Source of the DNA: Endozoicomonas numazuensis
GTDB lineage: Bacteria; Pseudomonadota; Gammaproteobacteria; Pseudomonadales; Endozoicomonadaceae
Length of the DNA: 49,462 nucleotides
Assembly: GCF_000722635.1 (NCBI RefSeq)
Contig: NZ_JOKH01000011.1
Span: forward strand, 1 to 49,462
Direction of reading: 5' to 3'
The notes below the pieces were generated by a model. That model saw only the letters and a program-made list of their open reading frames with translations. It had not been told where the DNA came from and did no database searches. Of this stretch, positions 37,901 to 47,704 are shown in pieces. Position 1 is the stretch's first letter; each line of letters starts with the position of its first letter. The translations under genes and the position numbers were made by a program.

Positions 37901-40756
37901 ATGGAAAAAACGTTTAACCCTCACGCGATTGAGCGCACCTGGTATCAGACCTGGGAAGAAAAAGGTTACTTTGCCCCCTCAGGCGAAGGCTCACCCTATA
38001 CCATCATGATTCCACCGCCCAATGTCACCGGCAGTCTGCATATGGGTCATGCTTTCCAAGACTCCATTATGGACGCCCTGATTCGTTACCAGCGCATGAA
38101 AGGCAGCAATACCCTTTGGCAGGTAGGTACTGACCACGCCGGTATCGCCACCCAAATGGTGGTAGAGCGCAAGATTCAGGCAGAAGAAGGCAAAACGCGC
38201 CATGACTATGGTCGCGAAGCATTCACTGACAAAATCTGGGAATGGAAAGAAGAATCTGGCGACACCATTACTCGCCAGCTCCGCCGGCTGGGTGCATCCG
38301 TCGACTGGGAAAATGAACGATTCACTATGGACCCCGGTTTCTATAAAGCGGTTCAGGAAGTGTTTGTTCGCCTATATAAAGACGATCTGATCTATCGTGG
38401 CAAGCGTCTCGTCAACTGGGATCCTAAACTGCACACCGCCATTTCCGACCTGGAAGTGGAGAACAAAGACGTTAAAGGCCACATGTGGCACCTGCGCTAC
38501 CCTCTGGCAGACGGTGAAACCACGGCTGAAGGCAAAGACTACATTGTTGTCGCTACCACCCGCCCTGAAACCATGCTCGGTGACACAGGTGTAGCAGTTA
38601 ACCCTGAAGACGAGCGCTATAAAGCACTCATCGGCAAAGACATCATTCTGCCATTGGTGAATCGTCGTATTCCCATTGTGGCTGACGATCATGCCGACAT
38701 GGATAAAGGTACTGGTTGCGTCAAGATCACCCCCGCTCACGACTTCAATGATAATGAAGTTGGCAAGCGCTGTGGTCTGCCCATGATCAACATCATGACT
38801 CTGGAAGGCTTCATTTCAGAGAAAGGCGACACTTACAACAATGACGGCACTGTAAACGACACTATTACTGCACCTATCCCTGAAAAATATCAGGGGTTGG
38901 AGCGCTTTGCTGCGCGCAAACAGATCGTTGCCGATTTTGATGAAGCCGGGCTTCTGGATGAAATCAAAGATCATGACCTGACCGTTCCTTACGGTGACCG
39001 TTCCGGTGTTGTGATTGAACCTCTGCTAACCGATCAATGGTTTGTCCGTGCCGAACCTCTGGCCAAACCAGCTCTGGAAGCGGTAGAAGATGGCCGCATT
39101 CAGTTCGTACCCAAGCAATATGAAAACATGTACTACTCCTGGATGAGAGATATCCAGGATTGGTGTATCTCCCGTCAGCTGTGGTGGGGACATCGCATTC
39201 CTGCCTGGTACGACGAGAACGGTGCCGTCTACGTAGGTCGCAACGAAGAAGAAGTACGAGAACAGAATAACATTCCAGCCAACGTTACCCTTAAGCAGGA
39301 CGATGACGTACTGGACACCTGGTTCTCATCGGCACTCTGGACCTTTGGCACTCTGGGCTGGCCCGAAACCACTGAACGCCTGAAAACCTTCCATCCTACC
39401 GATGTGCTGGTAACCGGCTTTGACATCATTTTCTTCTGGGTTGCCCGGATGATTATGATGACTATGCACTTCATGAAAGATGAAGATGGCAACCCACAGG
39501 TTCCGTTCAAACACGTTTATGTCACGGGTCTGATCCGTGACGAGAACGGAGACAAGATGTCCAAATCCAAGGGCAATGTTCTGGACCCTCTGGACATGAT
39601 CGATGGAATCGATCTGGAAAGCCTGGTGGAGAAGCGCACCGGTAATATGATGCAGCCTCAACAGGCCGCAAAGATCGAGAAACGCACCCGTAAAACCTTT
39701 GCTGAAGGCATTACAGCCCACGGCACTGATGCCTTACGCTATACACTGTTTTCTCTGGCCTCAACCGGTCGCGATATCAATTGGGACATGAAGCGCCTGG
39801 AAGGTTACAGAAACTTCTGTAACAAGATCTGGAACGCCGCCAATTATGTTCAAATGAACACCAAAGGTGAAGACTGTGGCCAGAACGGTGGCGAAGTCGA
39901 ACTCACTCTGGCGGACAAGTGGATTATTTCCCAGCTGCAGCGCCTGGAAGCCCAGCTTGAAAAGAACATGGCCGAGTTCCGCCTTGATCATGCTTCCCAG
40001 AACCTGTACGACTTCATTTGGAATGAATACTGCGCCTGGTACCTGGAGCTGTCCAAACCTGTTTTATGGGATGAAGACGCTTCCGAAGCTCTGAAACGTG
40101 GTACTCGTCGTACTCTGGTCAAAGTTCTGGAAACCATCATGCGTCTGGCCCACCCGTTCATGCCATACATTACTGAAGAAATCTGGCAGAACATCAAGGA
40201 AGAGGCTGGCGTTGAGGGCGAAACACTCATGCTCCAGAGCTACCCGACTCTGGATGAAAGCAAGCTAGACGAGACTGCTGAGCAGGATATCGAATGGCTG
40301 AAAGGCTTTATTACCGGCATCCGTAATATTCGTGCTGAATTGAATATTGGCCCAAGCCGCGAGCTGAGCGTACTGCTGCGTAATCTTTCTTCTGACGACC
40401 AGCGTCGCCTTAATGAGAACACTGCCTTCCTGAAGTCACTGGCAAAGCTGACCGATATTCGTGTTCTAGCCTCCGACGAGGAAGCCCCAATGTCGACCAC
40501 TCAGCTGGTTGGCAAGATGGAAGTGCTCGTACCCATGGCGGGTCTGATCGACAAAGACAAAGAAATAGCTCGTCTCAGTAAAGAAGTTGAACGACTCAAT
40601 AAAGAAGTTCAGCGTTTTGAAGGCAAGCTGTCCAACGAGAAGTTTATCAACAATGCCAAAGCCGAAGTGGTTGAGAAGGAACGCAGTAAGCTGATAGAAG
40701 CCCAGGCTGCCAAAGAACGTCTGGATGAACAGCTCAAAGCTATTCAAGCTCTTTAA
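37901..40756 (+). CDS. valS: Valine--tRNA ligase
   Basis: This class I synthetase charges tRNA-Val and edits threonine. The HIGH-type motif [20 protein letters not shown] and the KMSKS-type motif [17 protein letters not shown] are present. The CP1 editing domain lies between them ([17 protein letters not shown]). A C-terminal coiled coil ([21 protein letters not shown]) ends the protein. Length is 951 aa, the same as E. coli ValS. Confidence 0.98.
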   Translation: MEKTFNPHAIERTWYQTWEEKGYFAPSGEGSPYTIMIPPPNVTGSLHMGHAFQDSIMDALIRYQRMKGSNTLWQVGTDHAGIATQMVVERKIQAEEGKTRHDYGREAFTDKIWEWKEESGDTITRQLRRLGASVDWENERFTMDPGFYKAVQEVFVRLYKDDLIYRGKRLVNWDPKLHTAISDLEVENKDVKGHMWHLRYPLADGETTAEGKDYIVVATTRPETMLGDTGVAVNPEDERYKALIGKDIILPLVNRRIPIVADDHADMDKGTGCVKITPAHDFNDNEVGKRCGLPMINIMTLEGFISEKGDTYNNDGTVNDTITAPIPEKYQGLERFAARKQIVADFDEAGLLDEIKDHDLTVPYGDRSGVVIEPLLTDQWFVRAEPLAKPALEAVEDGRIQFVPKQYENMYYSWMRDIQDWCISRQLWWGHRIPAWYDENGAVYVGRNEEEVREQNNIPANVTLKQDDDVLDTWFSSALWTFGTLGWPETTERLKTFHPTDVLVTGFDIIFFWVARMIMMTMHFMKDEDGNPQVPFKHVYVTGLIRDENGDKMSKSKGNVLDPLDMIDGIDLESLVEKRTGNMMQPQQAAKIEKRTRKTFAEGITAHGTDALRYTLFSLASTGRDINWDMKRLEGYRNFCNKIWNAANYVQMNTKGEDCGQNGGEVELTLADKWIISQLQRLEAQLEKNMAEFRLDHASQNLYDFIWNEYCAWYLELSKPVLWDEDASEALKRGTRRTLVKVLETIMRLAHPFMPYITEEIWQNIKEEAGVEGETLMLQSYPTLDESKLDETAEQDIEWLKGFITGIRNIRAELNIGPSRELSVLLRNLSSDDQRRLNENTAFLKSLAKLTDIRVLASDEEAPMSTTQLVGKMEVLVPMAGLIDKDKEIARLSKEVERLNKEVQRFEGKLSNEKFINNAKAEVVEKERSKLIEAQAAKERLDEQLKAIQAL

Positions 40757-40796
40757 GCGGTAAACGTTGAATTGAGCAAATACTTGACCTGAATAT

Positions 40797-40835
40797 AAAA
40801 AGGCCTGACTGCAGATTTTCAGTCAGGCCTTTTTT
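40797..40835. terminator. Bidirectional terminator between valS and the convergent gene
   Basis: A perfect stem built of AAAAAGGCCTGACTG and its complement (loop CAGATTTT) ends in TTTTTT on the plus strand and TTTTT on the minus strand. It can serve valS and the minus-strand gene at 40852. Confidence 0.9.
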
Positions 40836-40851
40836 AATGATCTCCTGAACA

Positions 40852-41898
40852 TCAGGGAGCTAAACCTTGCCCCTGCTGATATTCCTGCAATGCCTGCATG
40901 GCTGTATTGAGCCTTCTTGTCAAATAACGTTCACGCTCAAAATTCAGGTAAGCATCCAGAGTTCCAAAGTGCTCAATTTGCTCCTGAGTCATTTCTTCAA
41001 TGGTATGCACTGGCGCCTGAAACACCACAGGATTATTCAATGCTCCACTCTCAACCAGCCCTTTGAAATCATTGCCAGTAAATACCTCAGCACCCTGATT
41101 ATGCTGAACAGTCTGAAGCTGCAAAAAGCTTTTGTAGGCGTTAAGCCCATCACAAAGCTCATCCCCATCTTCAATACCCAGATTTTTGATCAACCTCATT
41201 AACCGATCCATAAACACAGGAGCTAAATCACCTTCCGGGCTTATCTCATGAATAATATTCAGGATTTCAACGATATTCTCATCAGTGACAGGAATAGGTT
41301 CACCCGCTGCATTAGTCAGGCCCTGAACATGCTCCATGATCAGAATCTGGTCATCATTCCCCATATGATTAAACTCCCGGACTAAATCCTCGAGATCAGC
41401 AGGATTGGCATCACCCTGTTTTTCGACGATACGACGCTGCAAGTCCATCAACTGCTGGCGAATTTGCTGAACATTGGCCGCTTCACCCTGCTGACGATAA
41501 GCGATCAACCCCACCAACTTCTTACCCCCTTGTCTTGTAACAGTAAATACTGCACCAAAGACAGTTCCACCAATGGCAGCAAGCGGAGTCAGCGCAATCA
41601 ATGCAGGGGAAGTAGATGTCAGAGCAAGACCGGCACCAATGTATTTAAAAGGAGCGACCGGGACAATATTGAACGCTTCAGAAGCATCAAATTTTTTATT
41701 CTGTGGACGAAAGACATTCACGCCTTTGATCACCAGATAGCCTGGCAACCCAACAACAGCAGCAACGGATTTACCGAAGGCCAAACCCACCGCCTTCCCT
41801 GCCTTATATGAAAGCTCTGCGGGCAATAAAGCACCTCTGACAGCTCCGTTCAGTGTGCCTCTGGCAATTGACTGCCCTGTCTCCAATATCCCGGCCAT
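40852..41898 (-). CDS. Unknown 348-aa protein with hydrophobic N-terminal half
   Basis: No family is recognised. There is no signal peptide. The first 135 residues are rich in Gly, Ala and Val, with hydrophobic stretches at about 35-63 and 86-121 and short basic joints, which suggests membrane association. The rest is soluble and mainly helical, with acidic segments (MGNDDQILIMEHVQGLTN, EISPEGDLAPVFMDRLM) and a Gln-rich C-terminus. GGAGTG precedes the ATG. It opens a block of four minus-strand genes that look lineage-restricted. An effector or a membrane-remodelling protein would fit, but neither is shown. Confidence 0.7.
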   Translation of the reverse strand: MAGILETGQSIARGTLNGAVRGALLPAELSYKAGKAVGLAFGKSVAAVVGLPGYLVIKGVNVFRPQNKKFDASEAFNIVPVAPFKYIGAGLALTSTSPALIALTPLAAIGGTVFGAVFTVTRQGGKKLVGLIAYRQQGEAANVQQIRQQLMDLQRRIVEKQGDANPADLEDLVREFNHMGNDDQILIMEHVQGLTNAAGEPIPVTDENIVEILNIIHEISPEGDLAPVFMDRLMRLIKNLGIEDGDELCDGLNAYKSFLQLQTVQHNQGAEVFTGNDFKGLVESGALNNPVVFQAPVHTIEEMTQEQIEHFGTLDAYLNFERERYLTRRLNTAMQALQEYQQGQGLAP

Positions 41899-42032
41899 GA
41901 ATCACTCCTTTGACTCAATCCTTTTTTCGCTAACCTCATGATGAGGAAAGACTATCGAAAAGAAACTAACCAGACTGCAAGCATGACTAACCATGTTTCC
42001 ATGGCCTGACCGATAATAGACAGGCCATACTT

Positions 42033-42398
42033 CTAATCGTTGTTCTTACGAAACTGATCTCGAATTTGCTGCAATCGGGCCCACTCTTCTTCAGCAGCTA
42101 ACAACTCAGAAAACAACTCATCCCCTTCTACGCTTTCAGAATCATTATCTTCTTCAATCTCCTGAGCACGCTCTTCAATCCAGAAGTGCTCAAAACGGTC
42201 CTCAATCTGAAGGCTCAGTAGATTAGCTCTAACGATTCGGGAATCATCATCAATTCCAACACTCTCTTCTTCTCCCCACCTGGAGAAACATGGCTTCATC
42301 CTTGCCAAGAGCTTTTGCCACAAGGAAAACAACGCAACTGCTATACGATTATTGCCTCTGGGTGCAGCGTCTTGAGTCTGATCAGAATCGTCAACCAT
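42033..42398 (-). CDS. Unknown acidic 121-aa protein
   Basis: No family is recognised. The N-terminus is polar, a short moderately hydrophobic basic segment follows (RIAVALFSLWQKLLARMKPC), and the C-terminal two-thirds is highly acidic and helical (EERAQEIEEDNDSESVEGDE), probably coiled-coil. There is no signal peptide. It lies 134 bp downstream of the MFS-like gene start region and upstream of the 348-aa gene on the same strand. A small stem TGGCCTG/CAGGCCA (42002-42027) follows it but lacks a U-tract. Confidence 0.6.
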   Translation of the reverse strand: MVDDSDQTQDAAPRGNNRIAVALFSLWQKLLARMKPCFSRWGEEESVGIDDDSRIVRANLLSLQIEDRFEHFWIEERAQEIEEDNDSESVEGDELFSELLAAEEEWARLQQIRDQFRKNND

Positions 42399-42478
42399 AA
42401 TGCGTCCTTACTGCCTGGTCTTATAAACTGATTATAGAACTTCTGTTCCTGCGGCCAATCGACCGAATATTGACACCT

Positions 42479-43600
42479 TCACGAAATTCTAAAGGACTCG
42501 GTTCTCAGGATTACAGCAATTAGACACCCTGCTACTGCCACTGGCAGAATAAAAAAAAGATTTCCTGTCTGGAAAAAATCTGGATTTATAATCACGGCAA
42601 CATAGCCAATAATCATCCCCATTCCTGTGCTCCACTGAAACCAGGAAGCAAAGTACGGGGCATCATCGGGTGTGGCCATTATTTTTATCTTTGAAGCCAG
42701 AATCGATTCATAGAGCGTATAAAGAAAGAGCGTAACAAAAACCAGCCAGGCATTGGCTTTCAATACCAAAAATAGAACAAGCAATAATGAATAGATAACC
42801 AGAACCGGGATCTCTGGAATATTTCGACAATTATAAACCATCAATACCCCGACCATAGTGACAGCCACCCCCATCAATACAAAGTTGAAAGAGGCCTGTT
42901 GATAATTATCAAGTAATAACCACTCAGCGGATACGGTAGTGACGATAATAGTCTGTACACAACGATAATAGGTTATAAAGAGTGCTTTCCAAGGATAACC
43001 TTTTGGTAAATGAGTGACTATCGAAACCAGAATATTACCTGAGGACTCTCTGACAAGATTAAGGGTTGACCAATACAAAGCTACTGCGACAATTACATTG
43101 ATCGTACTGAACAATACCAGCAAATCACCGGCACTTATACCGTTGGATAGAAACAATGCAATAGCAGGCGTCGTAATTCTAACCAGAGAATTCAGGGAAA
43201 CTATTTTTCCTTGAAAAATAGTTTGTTGTTGGTCAGGAACGTTGCATGAACAAATGGAAAAGAACGCAATGCTTCTGGCCTGACTGAGAATCGAAAAAAT
43301 AAAGGCTATACCCATGACAACGGCCAATGACATTTCTACATCTATTAAAAAGCTGGACAGCACCAGAGACAAAATTGACGATACACGCAGAATGGTCACC
43401 GAGCTAAAGAAAGAAACGGCAGAGCCAATTACAGTGGAAAAAAGGACACCAGGTACAGCCAGAGACAAATACAAGCTAGAATAGCCTGCATTGCCTTGGG
43501 TTTCCGCAATGGCTGCACCTACAATAAAAATCAATACACCTGCCAGTAAAGTAATAATCTCATTCAAGAGCAGAATTAATGGCAGCTGAATTCGACTCAT
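42479..43600 (-). CDS. MFS-like integral membrane transporter
   Basis: The 373-aa protein consists almost wholly of hydrophobic segments, with about ten to twelve helices, and few charged residues. The central loop CNVPDQQQTIFQGKIVSLNSLVRI resembles the region before helix 6 in major-facilitator proteins of the enterobactin-exporter type. Classic MFS motif A is not obvious. The ATG at 43600 is chosen over a TTG five codons upstream, though its ribosome-binding site is weak. Its base composition is visibly more AT-rich than its neighbours, which hints at recent acquisition. Substrate unknown. Confidence 0.7.
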   Translation of the reverse strand: MSRIQLPLILLLNEIITLLAGVLIFIVGAAIAETQGNAGYSSLYLSLAVPGVLFSTVIGSAVSFFSSVTILRVSSILSLVLSSFLIDVEMSLAVVMGIAFIFSILSQARSIAFFSICSCNVPDQQQTIFQGKIVSLNSLVRITTPAIALFLSNGISAGDLLVLFSTINVIVAVALYWSTLNLVRESSGNILVSIVTHLPKGYPWKALFITYYRCVQTIIVTTVSAEWLLLDNYQQASFNFVLMGVAVTMVGVLMVYNCRNIPEIPVLVIYSLLLVLFLVLKANAWLVFVTLFLYTLYESILASKIKIMATPDDAPYFASWFQWSTGMGMIIGYVAVIINPDFFQTGNLFFILPVAVAGCLIAVILRTESFRIS

Positions 43601-43702
43601 CAAGCTGCCAGGCAATAATGATTGACTGAGTATTGATCAGGGGATATGCCAAATTGACTCATAATACGAGTATGCTTTTCATCCGCGTAAACCTCTTTCT
43701 TT

Positions 43703-43981
43703 TCATGAAAGAAAGACTCGTCGTACCAGCTGTACACCAAAACAGATTAACCGACCTTTAACGGTGATATTACGCCAATCGTATTTAGCTTCACTATCCG
43801 ACACTGACAAAAGTCGTTCATCAGACTCCTGTAATGCTTTCAAGCACTGATTCATGTTATCAAGGTCACTGAACGACATTGTCATTTCAGTAATTGCACG
43901 AGTTTGAGGAGGGTTATCTCTTAAAAACTGACTGGCAGGAATACATACAGGGTTCTGTGGAAATTCGGACATAAATATCAT
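43703..43981 (-). CDS. Unknown 92-aa protein
   Basis: No family is recognised. The frame extends to 44044, but the ATG at 43981 has GGAG nine bases upstream. The sequence MIFMSEFPQNPVCIPASQFL is followed by a helical acidic part (DLDNMNQCLKALQESDERLL) and a C-terminus with KGRLICFGVQLVRR. There is no signal peptide or membrane helix. It precedes the transporter gene by about 100 bp on the same strand and may be co-transcribed with it. Confidence 0.5.
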   Translation of the reverse strand: MIFMSEFPQNPVCIPASQFLRDNPPQTRAITEMTMSFSDLDNMNQCLKALQESDERLLSVSDSEAKYDWRNITVKGRLICFGVQLVRRVFLS

Positions 43982-44148
43982 GAAAGATACTCCTGAAGAT
44001 CGGACACTTAACCTTTTCAAGAAAATAAGCTGACGCCAAGACAAAAGGCTGCGGAAGTATAGGCTGGAGCGATAAAAGTATCAAATCCAGCTATCGGGCA
44101 ATATCATTGAGCACTGGAACCCTGTACTTTTTACAGCCCCGTAGCTAA

Positions 44149-44184
44149 GAAAATGATTCCAACCCTCGGGATGGAATCATTTTC
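44149..44184 (-). terminator. Terminator after fumarase
   Basis: A perfect 13-bp stem GAAAATGATTCCA/TGGAATCATTTTC lies 18 bp past the fumarase stop. The A/T-rich base of the stem provides TTTTC on the minus strand. Confidence 0.7.
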
Positions 44185-44202
44185 ACAATAGTAATTACCC
44201 GT

Positions 44203-45720
44203 TTATTTCAGTTCCAATATCTGCTCTTCGATTTTCTGCTTCCAGATCTGCGGGCCGGTTTTATGTACGGAATCACCCGTATGATCAACTGCCACCGTCA
44301 CAGGCATGTCTTTAACTTCAAATTCATAGATGGCCTCCATTCCCAATTCAGGAAAGGCAATCACTTCTGCCTTTTTAACCGCCTGGGAAACCAGATAAGC
44401 GGCACCGCCCACAGCGATCAGATAGACAGACTCATTATCTCTGATGGCCTCAATGGCAGCATCACCACGCTCAGCTTTGCCAATCATCCCAGCCAGGCCA
44501 GTTTCTTCCAACAGAGTCCGGGTGAATTTATCCATTCGAGTAGAGGTGGTCGGACCCGCTGGACCCACAACTTCATCACGAACGGGATCGACAGGGCCAA
44601 CATAGTAGATAAAGCGCCCTTTCAGATCCACAGGCAACTCTTCTCCACGGGACATCATATCGATCATACGCTTGTGTGCGGCATCACGACCGGTCAGGAT
44701 TTTACCCGACAGCAAAACCGTATCACCCGGCTTCCAGGTCTTGATCTCTTCTTTAGAGATATCATCAACATTGACCTTACGAACACCTTCACTCAAATCC
44801 AGAGCGACTTCAGGGTAATCGTCCAGGCTCGGCGCTTCCTGAATAACAGGACCACTGCCGTCTAGAACAAAGTGTGCATGTCGTGTAGCTGCACAGTTTG
44901 GAATCATAGCAACAGGCAAAGAAGCCGCATGAGTTGGGTAGTCCTTAATTTTGATATCAAGAACCGTGGTCAGTCCGCCTAGCCCTTGAGCACCAATACC
45001 CAGACTGTTTACTGCCTCCATGATTTCCAGACGCAATTCTTCTACCCGGTTACTGGGTCCGCGTTCTCTGAGCTCATGAATATCAATGGGGTCCATCAGG
45101 GATTCCTTGGCCAGTACCATAGCTTTTTCAGCCGTACCACCAATACCAATACCCAGCATGCCCGGAGGACACCAGCCCGCTCCCATAGTAGGAACTGTTT
45201 TCTTCACCCATTCCACTATATCGTCAGATGGGTTCAACATGGCCAGCTTGGACTTATTCTCTGAGCCACCCCCTTTTGCTGCCACCTGTACGTCGACGGT
45301 ATCACCCGGCACCAGAGTCATATGAATAACCGCTGGCGTGTTATCTTTGGTGTTTTTACGCGCTCCAGCCGGGTCTTCCAGAACAGAAGCACGCAGAACA
45401 TTTTCAGGGTGTGTATAGGCGCGACGAACACCTTCATTCACCAAGTCTTCAACACTTCGATCACTTTCGAAGCGGACATTCATACCGATCTTCAGGAACA
45501 CCGTTACAATACCCGTGTCCTGACAAATAGGTCGCTTACCCATGGCACACATTCTGGAGTTGATCAGAATCTGGGCCATAGCATCTTTAGCGGCCTTGGA
45601 CGGCTCTTTTTTCCAGGCATCATGGACGGCGTGAATAAAGTCCAGCGGATGATAGCAGGAGATAAATTGCAGAGCGTCAGCTACGCTCTCAATCAGATCC
45701 TCTTCACGAATTAGTGTCAT
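44203..45720 (-). CDS. fumA: Fumarate hydratase class I
   Basis: This 4Fe-4S-dependent fumarase of the TCA cycle interconverts fumarate and malate. Both parts of the class I enzyme are fused in a 505-aa chain. The N-terminal catalytic part has CAMGKRPICQDTGIVTVFLK, GGGSENKSKLAML and GIGGTAEKAM; the C-terminal part has DTVLLSGKILTGRDAAHKRM and FIYYVGPVDPVRDEVVGPAGPTTSTRM. The frame extends 26 codons upstream of the chosen ATG. MTLIREEDLIESVADALQFI matches the family start, and GGGGAG lies five bases before it. The cluster would be supplied by the ISC system. Confidence 0.96.
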   Translation of the reverse strand: MTLIREEDLIESVADALQFISCYHPLDFIHAVHDAWKKEPSKAAKDAMAQILINSRMCAMGKRPICQDTGIVTVFLKIGMNVRFESDRSVEDLVNEGVRRAYTHPENVLRASVLEDPAGARKNTKDNTPAVIHMTLVPGDTVDVQVAAKGGGSENKSKLAMLNPSDDIVEWVKKTVPTMGAGWCPPGMLGIGIGGTAEKAMVLAKESLMDPIDIHELRERGPSNRVEELRLEIMEAVNSLGIGAQGLGGLTTVLDIKIKDYPTHAASLPVAMIPNCAATRHAHFVLDGSGPVIQEAPSLDDYPEVALDLSEGVRKVNVDDISKEEIKTWKPGDTVLLSGKILTGRDAAHKRMIDMMSRGEELPVDLKGRFIYYVGPVDPVRDEVVGPAGPTTSTRMDKFTRTLLEETGLAGMIGKAERGDAAIEAIRDNESVYLIAVGGAAYLVSQAVKKAEVIAFPELGMEAIYEFEVKDMPVTVAVDHTGDSVHKTGPQIWKQKIEEQILELK

Positions 45721-46254
45721 TACGCTCCCCAACTCCCATGATCGGTCCAGGAGCCTGCCAAACTCATACATAGATCCGGCAGACTGCCAGCTTTGCAATC
45801 TTCAAACGATACAGATACTGAAGAACAGCCTTCAGAATCCCGGCCAGCAATCTGGCTCTGTTTTTTGCTCTGATGGCTCACTGCACAATTCAGAACTTTA
45901 ATGAAGAACCCTTTTGAAACCTGACTGTTTTCTGGCTTCATTTCGGGCTTCCCCTCCTCATTTGCCCGTGGAGTATATCAATGCTTTCCTCAGGAAACAG
46001 CCATGAGCGTAGAAAAACATTTAGTGACATCTCCAAACTTTAATAGCGATACAGATGCCTGTTTTTCACGATAATCAGGGATTGACCACAGAGCCTTTCA
46101 TTTTTTATCGCGACTGGCCGAAACAAACGACAGACGAGGCTTAGAGATTAAGTATCAAGCCCCAGGAGCCTGAAGAATTTCATAGCTTGCGTTTAAAACC
46201 GCTATGGCAATGAAATGGCTTCCACGGTAAAAAACACCAAGGTAAGATACCACC
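45721..46254. other. Divergent region fumarase / ferredoxin-like gene
   Basis: About 530 bp without a supportable gene. It holds a family 3 head AAACAGCCATGAGC at 45995-46008. Near its right end, 46208-46240, a CAATGAAATGGCTTC...GTAAAAAAC string resembles the family 3 middle and tail, so this could be a split or decayed copy. AAGGTAAG before 46255 is the ribosome-binding site of the next gene. Confidence 0.45.
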
Positions 46255-47187
46255 ATGCCTGTTATCACACTCTCTAATCGGGCTTACCCGGTCAATACCG
46301 ACAAGTGCTTGCTGGACTCTTTACTGGAAAAGGGAGAACGAATTCCTTATTCCTGCCGTTCAGGTATTTGTCACGCCTGTATGTTGAAAGCCGATATGGG
46401 TCAACCTCCAGCAGACAGCCAGACATACTTGAGCAGTGAAAAAGTTAATGAAGGCTATTTTCTTGCCTGCCAGTGTCTACCCGAAAGCGATATGACCGTG
46501 TCATTACCAGGCAGAAAACACACACAAGCCATCATTACGGCCAAACAATCTTTAAGCCCCACCGTTGTCGCCCTGGAGCTGGCTGCACGACACCCGGTAA
46601 ACTACTTTCCCGGTCAGCACATTAGAGTCGATACCGGCCTTAATCTTGAAAAAGAATGCTATCTTGCTTCTGTACCGTCACAGGATCGGTCAATGGTCAT
46701 CCATGTTCAGCGTAAGGTAGCTGAGCCTTTTAGCGCCTGGGCTCACGATTCTACCGAAGTCGGCCAAAAAGTCAGCCTCAGCAGCCCCCGCGGACTGCAT
46801 CTTTGTGGAAATCTGCCAGACACCGCTGACCAAATACTTATTGCTCAAGAAGGCTCTCTGGCTCCTTTACTGGCCTATGCCCGTGATACTCTGAGCCTTA
46901 CAACCCCTTCACCCCACACCAGAATCCACTTGATACAAGAAGCATCCAGCAGTGACAATCATTACTGCATTGAACAACTGGAGGCCCTCGCCCAACTCGA
47001 CTCATTCAGTTATACCCTGACTACAGGTCGACAGGATTATGGACAGTGGCTGCAATCTGCCCGACCTCAGCCCTCACCAATCAGAGTAATCTGTGCAGGG
47101 GACGCACCCTTCAGCACCCCCATAAAGGACTACTGTACCGATCGAAAAAACGCGAAATGCATTCTCCTCAGCAGTGAACTTTGCTAA
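46255..47187 (+). CDS. 2Fe-2S ferredoxin / flavin-reductase-like fusion with eroded cofactor motifs
   Basis: The N-terminal plant-type ferredoxin domain is intact, with Cys34, Cys39, Cys42 and Cys72 (PYSCRSGICHACML). The remaining 230 residues align with ferredoxin-NADP reductase-like oxygenase reductases: a flavin domain with YFPGQHIRVD and a nucleotide domain starting QILIAQEGSLAPLLAYARD. The flavin-binding R-x-Y-S motif, however, reads ECYLAS, and the glycine-rich GGTGIAPL-type motif reads AQEGSLAPL. FAD and NAD(P)H binding are therefore doubtful. It stands between class I fumarase (divergent) and bolA. A working electron-transfer role is uncertain. Confidence 0.8.
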   Translation: MPVITLSNRAYPVNTDKCLLDSLLEKGERIPYSCRSGICHACMLKADMGQPPADSQTYLSSEKVNEGYFLACQCLPESDMTVSLPGRKHTQAIITAKQSLSPTVVALELAARHPVNYFPGQHIRVDTGLNLEKECYLASVPSQDRSMVIHVQRKVAEPFSAWAHDSTEVGQKVSLSSPRGLHLCGNLPDTADQILIAQEGSLAPLLAYARDTLSLTTPSPHTRIHLIQEASSSDNHYCIEQLEALAQLDSFSYTLTTGRQDYGQWLQSARPQPSPIRVICAGDAPFSTPIKDYCTDRKNAKCILLSSELC

Positions 47188-47280
47188 TCCGGTTTTCCCT
47201 TCGCAACCCTCGGCATTCCTGTTAATCTAAAGCTATAAACCTGACTCTGTAAGCAAGATTAAAAAGGCGGAAATGGAAGT

Positions 47281-47595
47281 ATGAGTATGCAAGATCGGGT
47301 CAGTAAAAAACTGACAGCTGCCCTGGAACTCCAACACTTTGAAATTTTCAATGAAAGCCATATGCACAACGTGCCTCCCGGCTCGGAGTCCCATTTTAAA
47401 GTGGTACTGGTCAGCCAGGAGTTTGAAGACAAAATGCCCGTTAAACGGCATCAACTGATCTACAAGATTCTGTCTGAAGAAATGCAAGGTGGGATTCATG
47501 CTTTGGCTCTCCACACTTATACACCCGGTGAGTGGCATGAACGTCAAGAGCAGGCACCTGATAGCCCGGACTGCAAAGGTGGCAGCAAACGCTAA
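47281..47595 (+). CDS. bolA: BolA family protein
   Basis: BolA proteins bind monothiol glutaredoxins and Fe-S clusters, and E. coli BolA also acts as a morphology regulator. The 104-aa sequence contains FEIFNESHMHNVPPGSESHF, the KRHQLIYKILSEEMQGGIHALALHTYTPGEW segment with the conserved histidine region, and length and sequence follow E. coli BolA (105 aa). The ATG at 47281 has GGAAA upstream; an ATG two codons later is also possible. It is about 90 bp after the ferredoxin-like gene on the same strand. Confidence 0.95.
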   Translation: MSMQDRVSKKLTAALELQHFEIFNESHMHNVPPGSESHFKVVLVSQEFEDKMPVKRHQLIYKILSEEMQGGIHALALHTYTPGEWHERQEQAPDSPDCKGGSKR

Positions 47596-47704
47596 GTGCG
47601 CTCAAACATTAATAATCTATTGCGTACCATGAGCGCTTGAAGCAGATTGTCATCGCCATCAGGAATGAGAATCCTTCACAGTCAACAATGGAGAGCCCCT
47701 GGAC

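Noticed and set aside
42002-42027. Terminator after the acidic 121-aa gene
   Set aside because: The TGGCCTG/CAGGCCA stem has no U-tract and a long loop, so it was not listed as a terminator.
44203-45798. 531-aa version of fumarase
   Set aside because: The ATG at 45720 has an excellent GGGGAG site and aligns with class I fumarase starts; the upstream codons are leader sequence.
45720-45941. 73-aa minus-strand frame upstream of fumarase
   Set aside because: It has no ribosome-binding site, no family resemblance, and overlaps the fumarase leader and start region.
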